Part shown: positions 1 through 6,444 of the stretch, in pieces
Layout: each line of letters starts with the position of its first letter
Numbering within the stretch: the first letter of the stretch is position 1
Source of the DNA: Hyphomonadaceae bacterium UBA4763
GTDB taxonomy: Bacteria; Pseudomonadota; Alphaproteobacteria; Caulobacterales; Aquidulcibacteraceae
Length of the DNA stretch: 18,315 bases
Assembly (NCBI GenBank): GCA_002403455.1
Contig: DHHV01000123.1
Location: forward strand, 1,170-19,484
Direction of reading: 5' to 3'
Notes under the pieces: model-generated
Told to the model about the DNA's origin: nothing
The model's input: only the letters and a program-made list of their open reading frames with translations
Databases searched by the model: none
Made by a program: the position numbers and the translations under genes

Positions 1-258
1 AAAGAGATCAAGATGCGTCCCGGCATCGATGACCATGATTTCGACGTCAAAGCGCGCGCCATGCACCGGTTTTTCGAAGAAGGCGACAAGGTCAAGGTGA
101 CCTTGCGCTTTAAGGGGCGCGAGATGGCGCACCAGGAAATCGGGCTCGATCTGTTGGCCCGCGTGCGCGATCAATTCATCGAAGTCGCCAAGGTCGAAAT
201 GGAGCCGCGCCTTGAGGGGCGGCAAATGACCATGGTCATGTCGCCGCGCGCCTCATAA
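1..258 (+). CDS. infC: Translation initiation factor IF-3, C-terminal part (5' end outside window)
   Basis: The frame is open from base 1 and ends at a TAA at 256-258, giving 85 residues. They match the C-terminal domain of IF-3, which binds the 30S subunit and checks the start codon/initiator tRNA. Visible family features are KEIKMRPGIDDHDF at the beginning, then a basic GDKVKVTLRFKGREM segment, and a tail ending in EGRQMTMVMSP. IF-3 is usually about 170-180 residues, so roughly the N-terminal half and the start codon lie before the window. The gene converges on the M28 peptidase gene with only 4 bp between the two stop codons. No hairpin with a T-run is visible there. No rpmI or rplT follows, unlike the Escherichia coli arrangement. 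Identification is firm; only the missing 5' half is unknown. Confidence 0.95.
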   Translation, partial: KEIKMRPGIDDHDFDVKARAMHRFFEEGDKVKVTLRFKGREMAHQEIGLDLLARVRDQFIEVAKVEMEPRLEGRQMTMVMSPRAS

Positions 259-262
259 GTCT

Positions 263-1990
263 TTATTGCCCGCTGCGGCTTTGGTCACGGGCGGCTTTGA
301 ACGGATTGCCCGCTCGCCAATTTGGCCAAGCTTCAGAATCGGCCAAACGACGGCCGACCTCGAACATCACGCCCGCATCCTCGGCCATGCCGTCAAGGTT
401 CCACGCCGGATCGTAATTGTCGGCGAGACCATGATAGGCTTCCTTGGTGTAGCGTTCGGCGGCGGCTTTGCCGGCCGCTGGCCCGCCTTCGCGCAAATCC
501 TCGCCGCCATCGGCATAGAGCATCGGCACCCCGCGCTTGGCGAGCGGGAAATGGTCCGAGCGGAAATAATAACCGGCGGCCGGATTGGGATCGCCAGAGG
601 CAACGCGGCCCGTCTGCGCCAAGACGCTTTCCAGCATGTCTTCGAGTTCCGAGCCGCCTTTGCCAATCACCGCCAAATCGCGGGCCGGCCCGTTGGGGAG
701 CCATGCATCGATATTTACCCCGCCAGCGATCTGAGCGAGCGGGAACAGCGGATTGTCCGCAAAAAACTCTGAGCCGAGCAGTCCCGATTCCTCGGCCGTC
801 ACCGCCAAAAACAGCGCGCTGCGCGCCGGCCGGGTCGGCATCCCCGCAAAAGCTTCGGCGATCTCCAGGATGGCGGCGACACCGGTCGCATTGTCAACCG
901 CGCCATTATAGACGCGATCCGCGCCGGCCGGCGCAATAGGGTCAACGCCCAAATGGTCCCAGTGGGCGGTGTAGATCACGGCCTCATCGGGGCGGCTGGC
1001 GCCCGCGAGCTTGCCCATCACATTGCGCGATTGCGTGGTTTTGGTGGCGGAGGCGAGCTGCGCATTGGCGCGCAAGCCAAGGCTGTGCGGGGTAAAGCCC
1101 GGCGCATTTGCCTTGGCGACCCATTGGTCGAAATCCTCGCCGGCGGCGGAAAATAATTGTCGGGCGAAATCTTGCGAAATCCAGCCCTCCAAGACGGCGC
1201 GGCCAGCATTGCCGTCCGCGCGGGCGATGTCATATTGCGGCCCCGGCCAGGAATTGCGCACCACGTCCCAGCCGTAAGAGGCGGCGGCGGTCTCGTGGAC
1301 GATCAACACGGCGCCGGCTTTCTGGCGGGCGCCTTCTTCGAATTTGTAGGTCCAACGGCCATAATAGGTCATCGCGCGGCCGTCGAACAAAGGCGTCCCC
1401 TCGACGTTCCAGGCCGGGTCATTGACCAGCACGATGACGGTTTTACCCTCGGCGGCGAGGCCGGCATAATCATTCCAATTGGCTTCTGGGGCTGAAACGC
1501 CATAACCGGCGAAGACGACGTCTGAGTCCGTCAGCGACAATTGCGGATCGGGCCGCTTGGTCCAGAAGACGGCGTCCTCAGCGAAACGGGCGGTAAGCGG
1601 CGCGCCGTCGGCGCCGGTGAAAGAAAGGCTCGATGCCGCCGGGTCGAGCGTTTGCTCAACCAAAGTGACCGTCTGGAAAAAAGTGCCATTCTCCCCGGCC
1701 GGCGCGAGGCCCAAGCGGGCCATTTCGGCCGCGATCCAATCGGCGGCGGTTTCGCCGACCGGGGTCGACGGCTCGCGCCCCTCGAAGCGATCATCGGCGA
1801 GGATGGCGATGCGTTGGCGGATGTCATCGGCGGCGATGGCGGCCGAGGATTGCACCGTGACGGCCCAAGCCGGCCCGGCCGGCGGCGCAGGCGCGGTCGC
1901 GGACGTCGTCGCCTCTTCCGGCGCCTGGCAGGCGGTTGCGGCAAACGCCAACGCAATCATCCACCCCGATTTTGCTCTCACCAAAACCAT
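263..1990 (-). CDS. M28-family zinc metallopeptidase, predicted lipoprotein
   Basis: A 575-residue protein when started at the ATG at 1990. That start is preceded by GGGAGG five bases upstream and opens directly into a signal peptide (MVLVRAKSGWMIALAFAATAC). The open frame extends to 2125, but the extra 45 residues have no such features. FAATAC fits a lipobox with Cys21 as the lipidated residue, so the protein is probably anchored in the outer or inner membrane facing the periplasm. Residues about 155-245 resemble a PA-domain insertion. The peptidase core carries the expected di-zinc ligands: His343 (HWDHLG), Asp366 (VDNATG), Glu400/Glu401 (TAEESG), Asp428 (NIDAW) and His480 (RSDHFP). Family members are mostly aminopeptidases. 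The substrate is unknown, and nothing next to it suggests a pathway. It converges on infC. Confidence 0.9.
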   Translation of the reverse strand: MVLVRAKSGWMIALAFAATACQAPEEATTSATAPAPPAGPAWAVTVQSSAAIAADDIRQRIAILADDRFEGREPSTPVGETAADWIAAEMARLGLAPAGENGTFFQTVTLVEQTLDPAASSLSFTGADGAPLTARFAEDAVFWTKRPDPQLSLTDSDVVFAGYGVSAPEANWNDYAGLAAEGKTVIVLVNDPAWNVEGTPLFDGRAMTYYGRWTYKFEEGARQKAGAVLIVHETAAASYGWDVVRNSWPGPQYDIARADGNAGRAVLEGWISQDFARQLFSAAGEDFDQWVAKANAPGFTPHSLGLRANAQLASATKTTQSRNVMGKLAGASRPDEAVIYTAHWDHLGVDPIAPAGADRVYNGAVDNATGVAAILEIAEAFAGMPTRPARSALFLAVTAEESGLLGSEFFADNPLFPLAQIAGGVNIDAWLPNGPARDLAVIGKGGSELEDMLESVLAQTGRVASGDPNPAAGYYFRSDHFPLAKRGVPMLYADGGEDLREGGPAAGKAAAERYTKEAYHGLADNYDPAWNLDGMAEDAGVMFEVGRRLADSEAWPNWRAGNPFKAARDQSRSGQ

Positions 1991-2087
1991 TGACGCCTCC
2001 CGATCATCCACGATGTTGCTTTCGTCGCCGATAGACCGCCCAGATGGCAAGCCCGTTTTCCAAATTCGACCCAAAAGCGCGCAATAT

Positions 2088-2110
2088 GAATTATTGTTTA
2101 TCAATAATTC
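2088..2110. promoter_or_regulatory. Perfect AT-rich palindrome, candidate operator
   Basis: GAATTATTG (2088-2096) and CAATAATTC (2102-2110) are perfect inverted repeats around a TTTAT centre, in a locally AT-rich patch of a GC-rich window. The site lies about 100 bp upstream of the M28 peptidase start (minus strand) and directly before a plausible plus-strand -35 box at 2113. That position suits a regulator acting on one or both divergent transcripts. It does not fit the FNR/FixK spacing (TTGAT-N4-ATCAA). The regulator is unknown, and the call as an operator is inference. Confidence 0.4.
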
Positions 2111-2112
2111 CC

Positions 2113-2140
2113 TTGATGACATCATCGAGATTGGTTATAT
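2113..2140 (+). promoter_or_regulatory. Candidate sigma70-type promoter for the RNA ending at 2372
   Basis: TTGATG (2113-2118), a 16-bp spacer and TTATAT (2135-2140) resemble a housekeeping promoter reading rightward. A start near 2147 would give a transcript of about 225 nt ending at the intrinsic terminator. The match is by eye. A shorter RNA beginning closer to 2255 is also possible. Confidence 0.3.
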
Positions 2141-2260
2141 CGACATCAATGGTTGCATAGATAGCAGCGTCAAAGCTGTCCGCGCGACGGAATGCGCGGT
2201 CGAGCAACGTCTATCGAGTGGATCACGACAAAGCGCATTTTCGTCTCGTTTGTAAGTTTT

Positions 2261-2372
2261 TCTTCCCCCTTTCGAAGATCGCGCGAACACGCGCTGCAAA
2301 GACCGGCAAATCCCCCGAGCTGATGGGTTTGCCGTAACTCCAAACGGTGACGTTCGCGTCACCGTTTTTTTT
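2261..2372 (+). ncRNA. Candidate structured small RNA (or attenuated leader) ending in an intrinsic terminator
   Basis: Four stem-loops follow one another on the plus strand. TCTTC/GAAGA (2261-2265/2274-2278) presents a CCCCTTTC loop. GCGCG/CGCGC (2281-2285/2290-2294) has an AACA loop. CGGCAAA/TTTGCCG (2304-2310/2328-2334) is extended by CCC/GGG (2312-2314/2325-2327). The last is the terminator hairpin (2342-2372). A further CCGCGC/GCGCGG stem lies upstream at 2180-2199. No convincing ORF runs in this direction before the terminator. Known alphaproteobacterial trans-acting sRNAs often have C/U-rich hairpin loops able to pair with Shine-Dalgarno sequences, and the first loop fits that pattern. 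The alternative is a leader with an attenuator for the secreted protein starting at 2472. I do not recognise a named RNA family. The 5' end is uncertain (about 2147 if the upstream promoter is used). Confidence 0.45.
2342..2372 (+). terminator. Strong rho-independent terminator
   Basis: A perfect stem AAACGGTGACG/CGTCACCGTTT (2342-2352/2357-2367) is closed by a TTCG tetraloop, and the stem's last bases run into eight consecutive T residues (2365-2372). The T-run is only on the plus-strand side, so it ends a rightward transcript. The nearest protein gene upstream reads leftward from 1990, so no visible protein gene needs this terminator. That is the main reason for proposing an RNA gene or attenuator here. 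Confidence 0.85.
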
Positions 2373-2381
2373 GCCCTCAAG

Positions 2382-2397
2382 ATGAACAATCATTCAT
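2382..2397. promoter_or_regulatory. Imperfect 16-bp palindrome upstream of the secreted-protein gene
   Basis: ATGAACAATCATTCAT has matching outer arms (ATGAA/TTCAT) and 6 of 8 half-site positions symmetric. Its size and form resemble operators of TetR-family regulators. It sits 10 bp after the terminator T-run and about 75 bp before the ATG at 2472, where a promoter for that gene would be expected. No regulator gene is nearby; the role is inferred from symmetry and position only. Confidence 0.25.
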
Positions 2398-2471
2398 CGC
2401 GCCGTCATTTCGCGGTAAGGAACCGGTCTTTACCCATGTTGTGCTCACGTCAGATTGGAGGAGGAGCGATC

Positions 2472-3191
2472 ATGACCCCACGCTTTTGGACCCGTAGCGT
2501 CATCGGCCTTTGCGCGTTGGCGCTGGTCGGCGGCGGCATTGCTGTCGCACAAGACAAAGACGAAACGCCCAAACCGGAAAACGCGAAGAAACGGGTTTGC
2601 GTGCTGGTGCTGGAGCAAGGCGAACAGCCAACAGCCGAGGATTGCAAAGACCATCTGGTGTTTCTCGACGCCTTTGACGGCGATCGCGCCGCAGCGTTTC
2701 GCGAAGCGATGAAACGGTTCGAGTTGACGGACGAGCGACGCGCAGAGATCGAGCAAAACGTCGAAGAAGCCATGAAGCGGGCGGAGACCGCTTTTGGCGA
2801 TGTCTCTCGCCGGCATCGCGTTTTCGTGGAGAATATCGAAACCGATCAAAACCGCCGGTCGGCGGCGCTGGCGTCGGCCGAGAAATCCCTCGAGCAGGCG
2901 AATGCGGTCATCGCTGATCTGGAGGCGCGTCGCGCGGCCGGGCGGCTCAACGCGGTCGAACTCGCCGCTTTGGCCGAGGCGCAAGCCAAAGTCGCCGAGG
3001 CGCAGATCCGCTTGGCGGACGCACAAGAACGACTCGGCCCGCGCCTTGACCGCGTGCGGGTGATCGCCCCGAATTTTGGGCCCGATTGGCGCGAGAAGGA
3101 TTTAGATTTCCGCATCCTGCCGCGCAAAGACGCGCCCAAACCGCCCCAAGCGCCAGACGAAGACTCGGCGCCGCCCAACCAGCCCCTATAA
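2472..3191 (+). CDS. Secreted coiled-coil protein of unknown function
   Basis: The ATG at 2472 is chosen because GGAGGAG lies five bases upstream and the first residues form a clear signal peptide (MTPRFWTRSV, a hydrophobic core, then AVA/Q with likely cleavage after residue 26). The frame stays open to 2382, but that part is not leader-like. The mature protein is about 213 residues and probably periplasmic. Cys43 and Cys58, at either side of a short segment, could form a disulfide. Residues about 73-190 are highly charged and Ala/Glu/Arg-rich, with repeated AEAQ/ADAQ patterns typical of a long alpha-helical coiled coil. The tail (219-239) is proline-rich. I recognise no catalytic motif or family. 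A terminator and a palindrome precede it, so attenuation or repression is possible. The gene is transcribed toward the tRNA-Pro gene 100 bp downstream. Confidence 0.75.
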   Translation: MTPRFWTRSVIGLCALALVGGGIAVAQDKDETPKPENAKKRVCVLVLEQGEQPTAEDCKDHLVFLDAFDGDRAAAFREAMKRFELTDERRAEIEQNVEEAMKRAETAFGDVSRRHRVFVENIETDQNRRSAALASAEKSLEQANAVIADLEARRAAGRLNAVELAALAEAQAKVAEAQIRLADAQERLGPRLDRVRVIAPNFGPDWREKDLDFRILPRKDAPKPPQAPDEDSAPPNQPL

Positions 3192-3253
3192 CCCAAATCC
3201 ATCGAAAAGCGGACGACTCGGCCACGGCGCATAGCTTGCCGAGTTGCCCGCAC

Positions 3254-3282
3254 TTGCGCCGTGCGCCTACGGGGGCTAAAGA
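3254..3282 (+). promoter_or_regulatory. Possible promoter for tRNA-Pro
   Basis: TTGCGC (3254-3259), a 17-bp spacer and TAAAGA (3277-3282) would place a start near 3289, just before the mature tRNA at 3292. The -10 match is weak, so this is only a suggestion from position. Confidence 0.2.
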
Positions 3283-3291
3283 AAGCGCCTT

Positions 3292-3369
3292 CGGAGCGTG
3301 GCGCAGTCTGGTTAGCGCACTAGTCTGGGGGACTAGGGGTCGTGGGTTCGAATCCCGCCGCTCCGACCA
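3292..3369 (+). tRNA. tRNA-Pro (anticodon GGG)
   Basis: Full cloverleaf: acceptor CGGAGCG (3292-3298) pairs with CGCTCCG (3359-3365). The anticodon stem CTAGT/ACTAG encloses loop CTGGGGG, giving anticodon GGG. The T arm contains GGTTCGAATCC-type sequence, and the 3' CCA (3367-3369) is encoded in the gene. It reads CCC/CCU proline codons. It stands alone on this strand, facing two tRNAs on the opposite strand. Confidence 0.95.
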
Positions 3370-3442
3370 TGCTACGCCTAAGTGGCGCTCCGACATCGCT
3401 GACCTTACTGCGTTGTTTTTTCGACATCCGTCTTGACGGTCT

Positions 3443-3516
3443 TGGAGCGGGCAGCGGGAATCGAACCCGCGTATTCAGTTTGGAAGACTGATGTTCTACC
3501 ATTGAACTATGCCCGC
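3443..3516 (-). tRNA. tRNA-Gly (anticodon TCC)
   Basis: On the minus strand the acceptor GCGGGCA (3516-3510) pairs with TGCCCGC (3453-3447). The anticodon stem TCAGT/ACTGA closes a CTTCCAA loop, so the anticodon is TCC (GGA codons). The T loop is GTTCGATTC, and the CCA end is encoded (3445-3443). It lies 33 bp downstream of tRNA-Tyr on the same strand and is probably processed from a shared transcript. Confidence 0.95.
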
Positions 3517-3549
3517 CTGCGGCCGGAACCGACGGCGCGTTTGCTTGCG

Positions 3550-3635
3550 TGGTGGGGGAAGTAGGACTCGAACCTACGAAGACGCACGTCAGCGGATTTA
3601 CAGTCCGCCCCCTTTGCCACTCGGGACATTCCCCC
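3550..3635 (-). tRNA. tRNA-Tyr (anticodon GTA)
   Basis: Class II tRNA of 86 nt with a long variable arm. The acceptor GGGGGAA (3635-3629) pairs with TTCCCCC (3560-3554). The anticodon stem CGGA/TCCG encloses CTGTAAA, giving anticodon GTA (UAC/UAU codons). The CCA end is encoded at 3552-3550. The Tyr-Gly tRNA pair beside an rlmB gene is an arrangement I recall from other alphaproteobacteria. There the pair usually continues into tuf, which is absent here: tRNA-Pro on the other strand follows instead. Confidence 0.95.
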
Positions 3636-3715
3636 AATCTCAAGCTTGACTTGATTTGCATAGCGTTGTCGTGACAAGCGCGCAACACTCTCCTCAAGAT
3701 CGGACGGCGGCTATA

Positions 3716-4534
3716 ATGGCAAGAACCCCGCAAGGCAATCCGCGTCCGGCAGAAAAGCCGCGCTTTACCCGCTCACAATCGCCGCGACCGCCCTTTCGGC
3801 GCGCCAAGGGCCCGGTCGATGAGCGCTGGATCTGGGGCGTGCATGCGGTGGCGGCGGCGCTCGGCAATCCCAAACGCAAATTGCTGCGGAAATTGGCGAC
3901 CGAGACCGGCATTGAGAAACTGCGCGAGGCGGGCGCGCCGGCCGCCAGCTTGGCCGATCTGGTCGCGGTCGAGAACGAGGCGATCGCGGCTTTGTTGCCG
4001 CCGATGAGCGTGCATCAAGGCGTTGCGGTGCTGGCCGAGCCGCTGGAGGACCTCGACGCCGCCGATATCGTCGCGGCGGGCGAAGGGCCGATCCTGGTGC
4101 TCGACCAGGTCACCGATCCGCAAAATGTCGGGGCGATCTTGCGCTCGGCGCGAGCGCTGGCAGCGGCCGGCGTCATCGTCCAGGACCGGCATTCCCCGCC
4201 AATGGCCGGGGCTTGCGCCAAGGCCGCCACCGGCGCGGTCGAGACGGTGCCGGTGGCCCGCGTCGTCAATATCGCGCAGGCGCTCGACATGCTGATCGAG
4301 CTGGGCGTAACGCCGATCGGGCTCGACGCGCGCGCCAGCACCGATCTGCGCAGCGCCTTTGCCGGGGCGGGGCGGATCGCCATCGTGCTGGGGGCCGAAG
4401 ACAAGGGCCTGCGCGACAAAGTGCGCGCCACCTGCACGCATCTGGCGGCGATCCCAATCGCGAGCGCGGCGGAAAGCCTCAACGTCTCGGTCAGCGCCGC
4501 GATCGCGCTCTATGAAGCGCGTTTGTGCGCGTAA
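3716..4534 (+). CDS. rlmB: 23S rRNA (guanosine-2'-O-)-methyltransferase RlmB, TrmH/SPOUT family
   Basis: A 272-residue SAM-dependent 2'-O-ribose methyltransferase expected to modify the peptidyl-transferase loop of 23S rRNA (G2251 in E. coli numbering). The first 35 residues are basic and disordered-looking. Residues about 38-110 (WIWGVHAVAAAL onward) form the L30e-like substrate-binding domain. The SPOUT knot follows with all three TrmH motifs: DQVTDPQNVGAILRSA (130-145, Asn137 and Arg143), IVLGAEDKGL (223-232) and IPIASAAESLNVSVSAAI (246-263). The ATG at 3716 fits the family length; the frame also runs to 3656 but without support. The site upstream is weak (GGACGGCGG). The DUF454 gene starts 8 bp after the stop, so both are probably one transcript. 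It could be another TrmH-family paralogue, but the N-terminal domain and length favour RlmB. Confidence 0.9.
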   Translation: MARTPQGNPRPAEKPRFTRSQSPRPPFRRAKGPVDERWIWGVHAVAAALGNPKRKLLRKLATETGIEKLREAGAPAASLADLVAVENEAIAALLPPMSVHQGVAVLAEPLEDLDAADIVAAGEGPILVLDQVTDPQNVGAILRSARALAAAGVIVQDRHSPPMAGACAKAATGAVETVPVARVVNIAQALDMLIELGVTPIGLDARASTDLRSAFAGAGRIAIVLGAEDKGLRDKVRATCTHLAAIPIASAAESLNVSVSAAIALYEARLCA

Positions 4535-4542
4535 AGGTGAGA

Positions 4543-4959
4543 ATGACCGATATGCCGCCAGAGGCGCGGCGCAAAACCGCGCGCGAGCATGCATGGACGG
4601 CGGCGGGCTTTGTCTGCATGGGCCTTGCCGGCATCGGCTTTGCGCTGCCGCTGATGCCCGGCTTTGTATTTTTGCTGGCGGCTTTGGCCTGTTTTGGACG
4701 CGGCTCGCCCCGGATGCGTGCAAGATTGCTGCAGCATCCGCGTTTTGGACCGCCTTTGCGCGATTTTGCTGAACACCGCGTGATCCGCCGCAAGATCAAG
4801 CGCACGATCAGCCTTGGGGTGCTGTCCGGCCTTGCCGTCACCTATGCGTTTGTGTGGCCGCGTTTTATCCCGCTGGCGGCGATTACGCTGATCCTCGGCG
4901 GGGTGCTGATCTATGTCTGGACGCGGCCCGCGCGGGCGCCGGACAGCCCTGAGGATTAG
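4543..4959 (+). CDS. DUF454 (YbaN-like) inner-membrane protein
   Basis: 138 residues from the ATG at 4543, preceded by AGGTGA at suitable spacing and starting 8 bp after rlmB. Two hydrophobic stretches (about 19-51) contain the family's GLAGIGFALPLMPGFVFLL pattern. The conserved cytoplasmic stretch follows: FGRGSPRMRARLL, then HPRFGPPLRDFAEHRVI (51-81). Residues about 90-127 supply two further membrane segments. DUF454 proteins are small inner-membrane proteins without an established biochemical role. The last four bases overlap the end of the opposing dihydroorotase gene (4956-4959), so the two convergent genes share stop-codon bases and there is no room for a conventional terminator between them. 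Confidence 0.85.
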   Translation: MTDMPPEARRKTAREHAWTAAGFVCMGLAGIGFALPLMPGFVFLLAALACFGRGSPRMRARLLQHPRFGPPLRDFAEHRVIRRKIKRTISLGVLSGLAVTYAFVWPRFIPLAAITLILGGVLIYVWTRPARAPDSPED

Positions 4960-6311
4960 CGCGGCGCACGCTGCGTTTCGAAAAACCGCAAGGGTTGGCC
5001 GGTTCCGGCCGCTGTCACCTCGCCATCGCGCATGACGAACGCCCCGCGCAGCATCGTGGCGATCGGCCAGCCTTTGGCCTCGAAGCCGTCAAACGGGGTC
5101 CAGCCGCAGCGGGTGGCTTGCTGCTCATGGGTCATGACCCGCGCGGCGTCGAGATCGACAATGGTGAAATCGGCGTCCATGCCGAGCGCAATACGCCCCT
5201 TGCCGACCATGCCGAACACGCGCGCCGGCCCGGCCGCCAGCAAATCGACGCAGCGCGCGAGGCTCAATCGCCCTTGCGCGACATGGGTCAGCATGACCGC
5301 CACCAGGGTTTGCACCCCCGGCATGCCAGAGGGCGAGGCCGGATAGCTTTGGGCTTTTTCGGCGCGGGTGTGGGGCGCGTGATCGGTGCCGATCACGTCG
5401 ACGACGCCTTGGCCAATGCCGAGATCCCACAAGGCTTGCTGATGGCGCAGATCGCGGATCGGCGGGTTCATCTGGGCAAAGCCGCCGAGGCGCGCGTAAA
5501 TCTCCGGCGCTTTAAAGGTCAGATGCTGCGGCGTCGTTTCGACCGTTGCGACGTCCTTGGCGGTCGCCAGCATCGCCATTTCTTCGGCGGTGGTCACATG
5601 CAGCACGTGCACGCGCGCTTTGGCCTCCCGCGCCCAGCCAATCAGCCGCTCCGTCGCCCGCCAGGCGCATTCGGCGTCGCGCACCTCTGGATGGCTGGTC
5701 CAATCGCCCGGCCGCGCGAGCGATTTGCGCATCTTAAGGCGCTCTTCGTCCTCCGAATGCACCGCAACGCGGCGGCGCGATTTTGCGAGAACGGCGCGGA
5801 CCTGGTCTTCTTCGGCGACCAAGAGGCTGCCCGTCGACGAGCCCATGAACATCTTGACCCCGCACACCCCCGCCATCGCCTCGACTTCCGGAATGAGGTC
5901 GATGGTTTCGGGGCTCGCACCGGCGTAAAAGGCGTGATCGCAATGCATGCGGCCGGCGGCAAGGCGCAGCTTTTCGGTGATTTTCTCCGGCGTCGTCGTC
6001 GGCGGATTGGTGTTGGGCATTTCAAAGACGGCGGTCACCCCGCCCAAAACGGCCGCCCGCGACCCGCTTTCGAGGTCTTCTTTGTGGGTAAGGCCGGGCT
6101 CGCGGAAATGCACCTGCGTGTCGATCACGCCGGGCAGAATGGTCAGGCCCTTGAGGTGGATTTCGTCTTCCGCTGCGGCGGGGGCGCCGGGCGAAAGCAA
6201 CCCGGCGATCAATCCATTCTTGACCAAAATGTCGGTTTCAACGGGGCCGCCGGGCAGGAAGGCGCGCGCGCCGCGCAGCAAAAGGGAAGAAGGGGGGGAG
6301 TTTTGCGTCAT
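4956..6311 (-). CDS. pyrC: Dihydroorotase (class I type, amidohydrolase superfamily)
   Basis: 451 residues. It catalyses reversible cyclisation of N-carbamoyl-aspartate to dihydroorotate, the third step of pyrimidine synthesis, in the cytoplasm. The TIM-barrel amidohydrolase signature is clear: GVIDTQVHFREPGLTHKED (61-79), MPNTNP (98-103), GVKMFMGSSTGSL (151-163, Lys153 a candidate carboxylated lysine), AVHSED (183-188, His185), HVLHVT (His238), TPQHL, and GTDHAPH (308-314, Asp310). The usual HxH pair reads Gln66-Val-His68, so one metal ligand is replaced. Related alphaproteobacterial sequences I recall share this, so I keep the dihydroorotase call; hydantoinase/allantoinase-like activity is the alternative. 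No clear Shine-Dalgarno precedes the ATG. GATAAT at 6336-6331 could be a -10 box giving a very short leader. It is divergent from ygfZ across 133 bp. Confidence 0.87.
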   Translation of the reverse strand: MTQNSPPSSLLLRGARAFLPGGPVETDILVKNGLIAGLLSPGAPAAAEDEIHLKGLTILPGVIDTQVHFREPGLTHKEDLESGSRAAVLGGVTAVFEMPNTNPPTTTPEKITEKLRLAAGRMHCDHAFYAGASPETIDLIPEVEAMAGVCGVKMFMGSSTGSLLVAEEDQVRAVLAKSRRRVAVHSEDEERLKMRKSLARPGDWTSHPEVRDAECAWRATERLIGWAREAKARVHVLHVTTAEEMAMLATAKDVATVETTPQHLTFKAPEIYARLGGFAQMNPPIRDLRHQQALWDLGIGQGVVDVIGTDHAPHTRAEKAQSYPASPSGMPGVQTLVAVMLTHVAQGRLSLARCVDLLAAGPARVFGMVGKGRIALGMDADFTIVDLDAARVMTHEQQATRCGWTPFDGFEAKGWPIATMLRGAFVMRDGEVTAAGTGQPLRFFETQRAPR

Positions 6312-6444
6312 AAAACCGGCTTAGCGGCGAATTATCGCGCGTCCAGAGTACGCCTTTGCGGCGTTTTGTCGTGTCGGCGGCGCCCAGAATCGGGCTTATC
6401 CGTACTCAAAAGGACGCTTAGCGCGCCGTAATTTGAGCCAAAAT

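Noticed and set aside
2135..2389. 84-residue frame on the minus strand across the intergenic region
   Set aside because: Runs through the plus-strand terminator hairpin, has no ribosome site and no family resemblance; the stem-loops explain the region better.
2419..2443. GGAAC followed by GTT, considered as an EcfG-type stress promoter for the 2472 gene
   Set aside because: The gap between GGAAC and GTT is several bases shorter than the usual 16-17, so the match is not convincing.
3429..3440. CCGTC/GACGG hairpin just after tRNA-Gly, considered as its terminator
   Set aside because: In the minus-strand direction it is followed by ATGTCG and A residues, not a T-run. The T6 run at 3416-3421 is on the plus strand and has no good stem before it.
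4995..6431. 478-residue open frame on the plus strand opposite dihydroorotase
   Set aside because: Antisense to a well-supported gene; His/Arg/Gly-rich with no recognisable domain.
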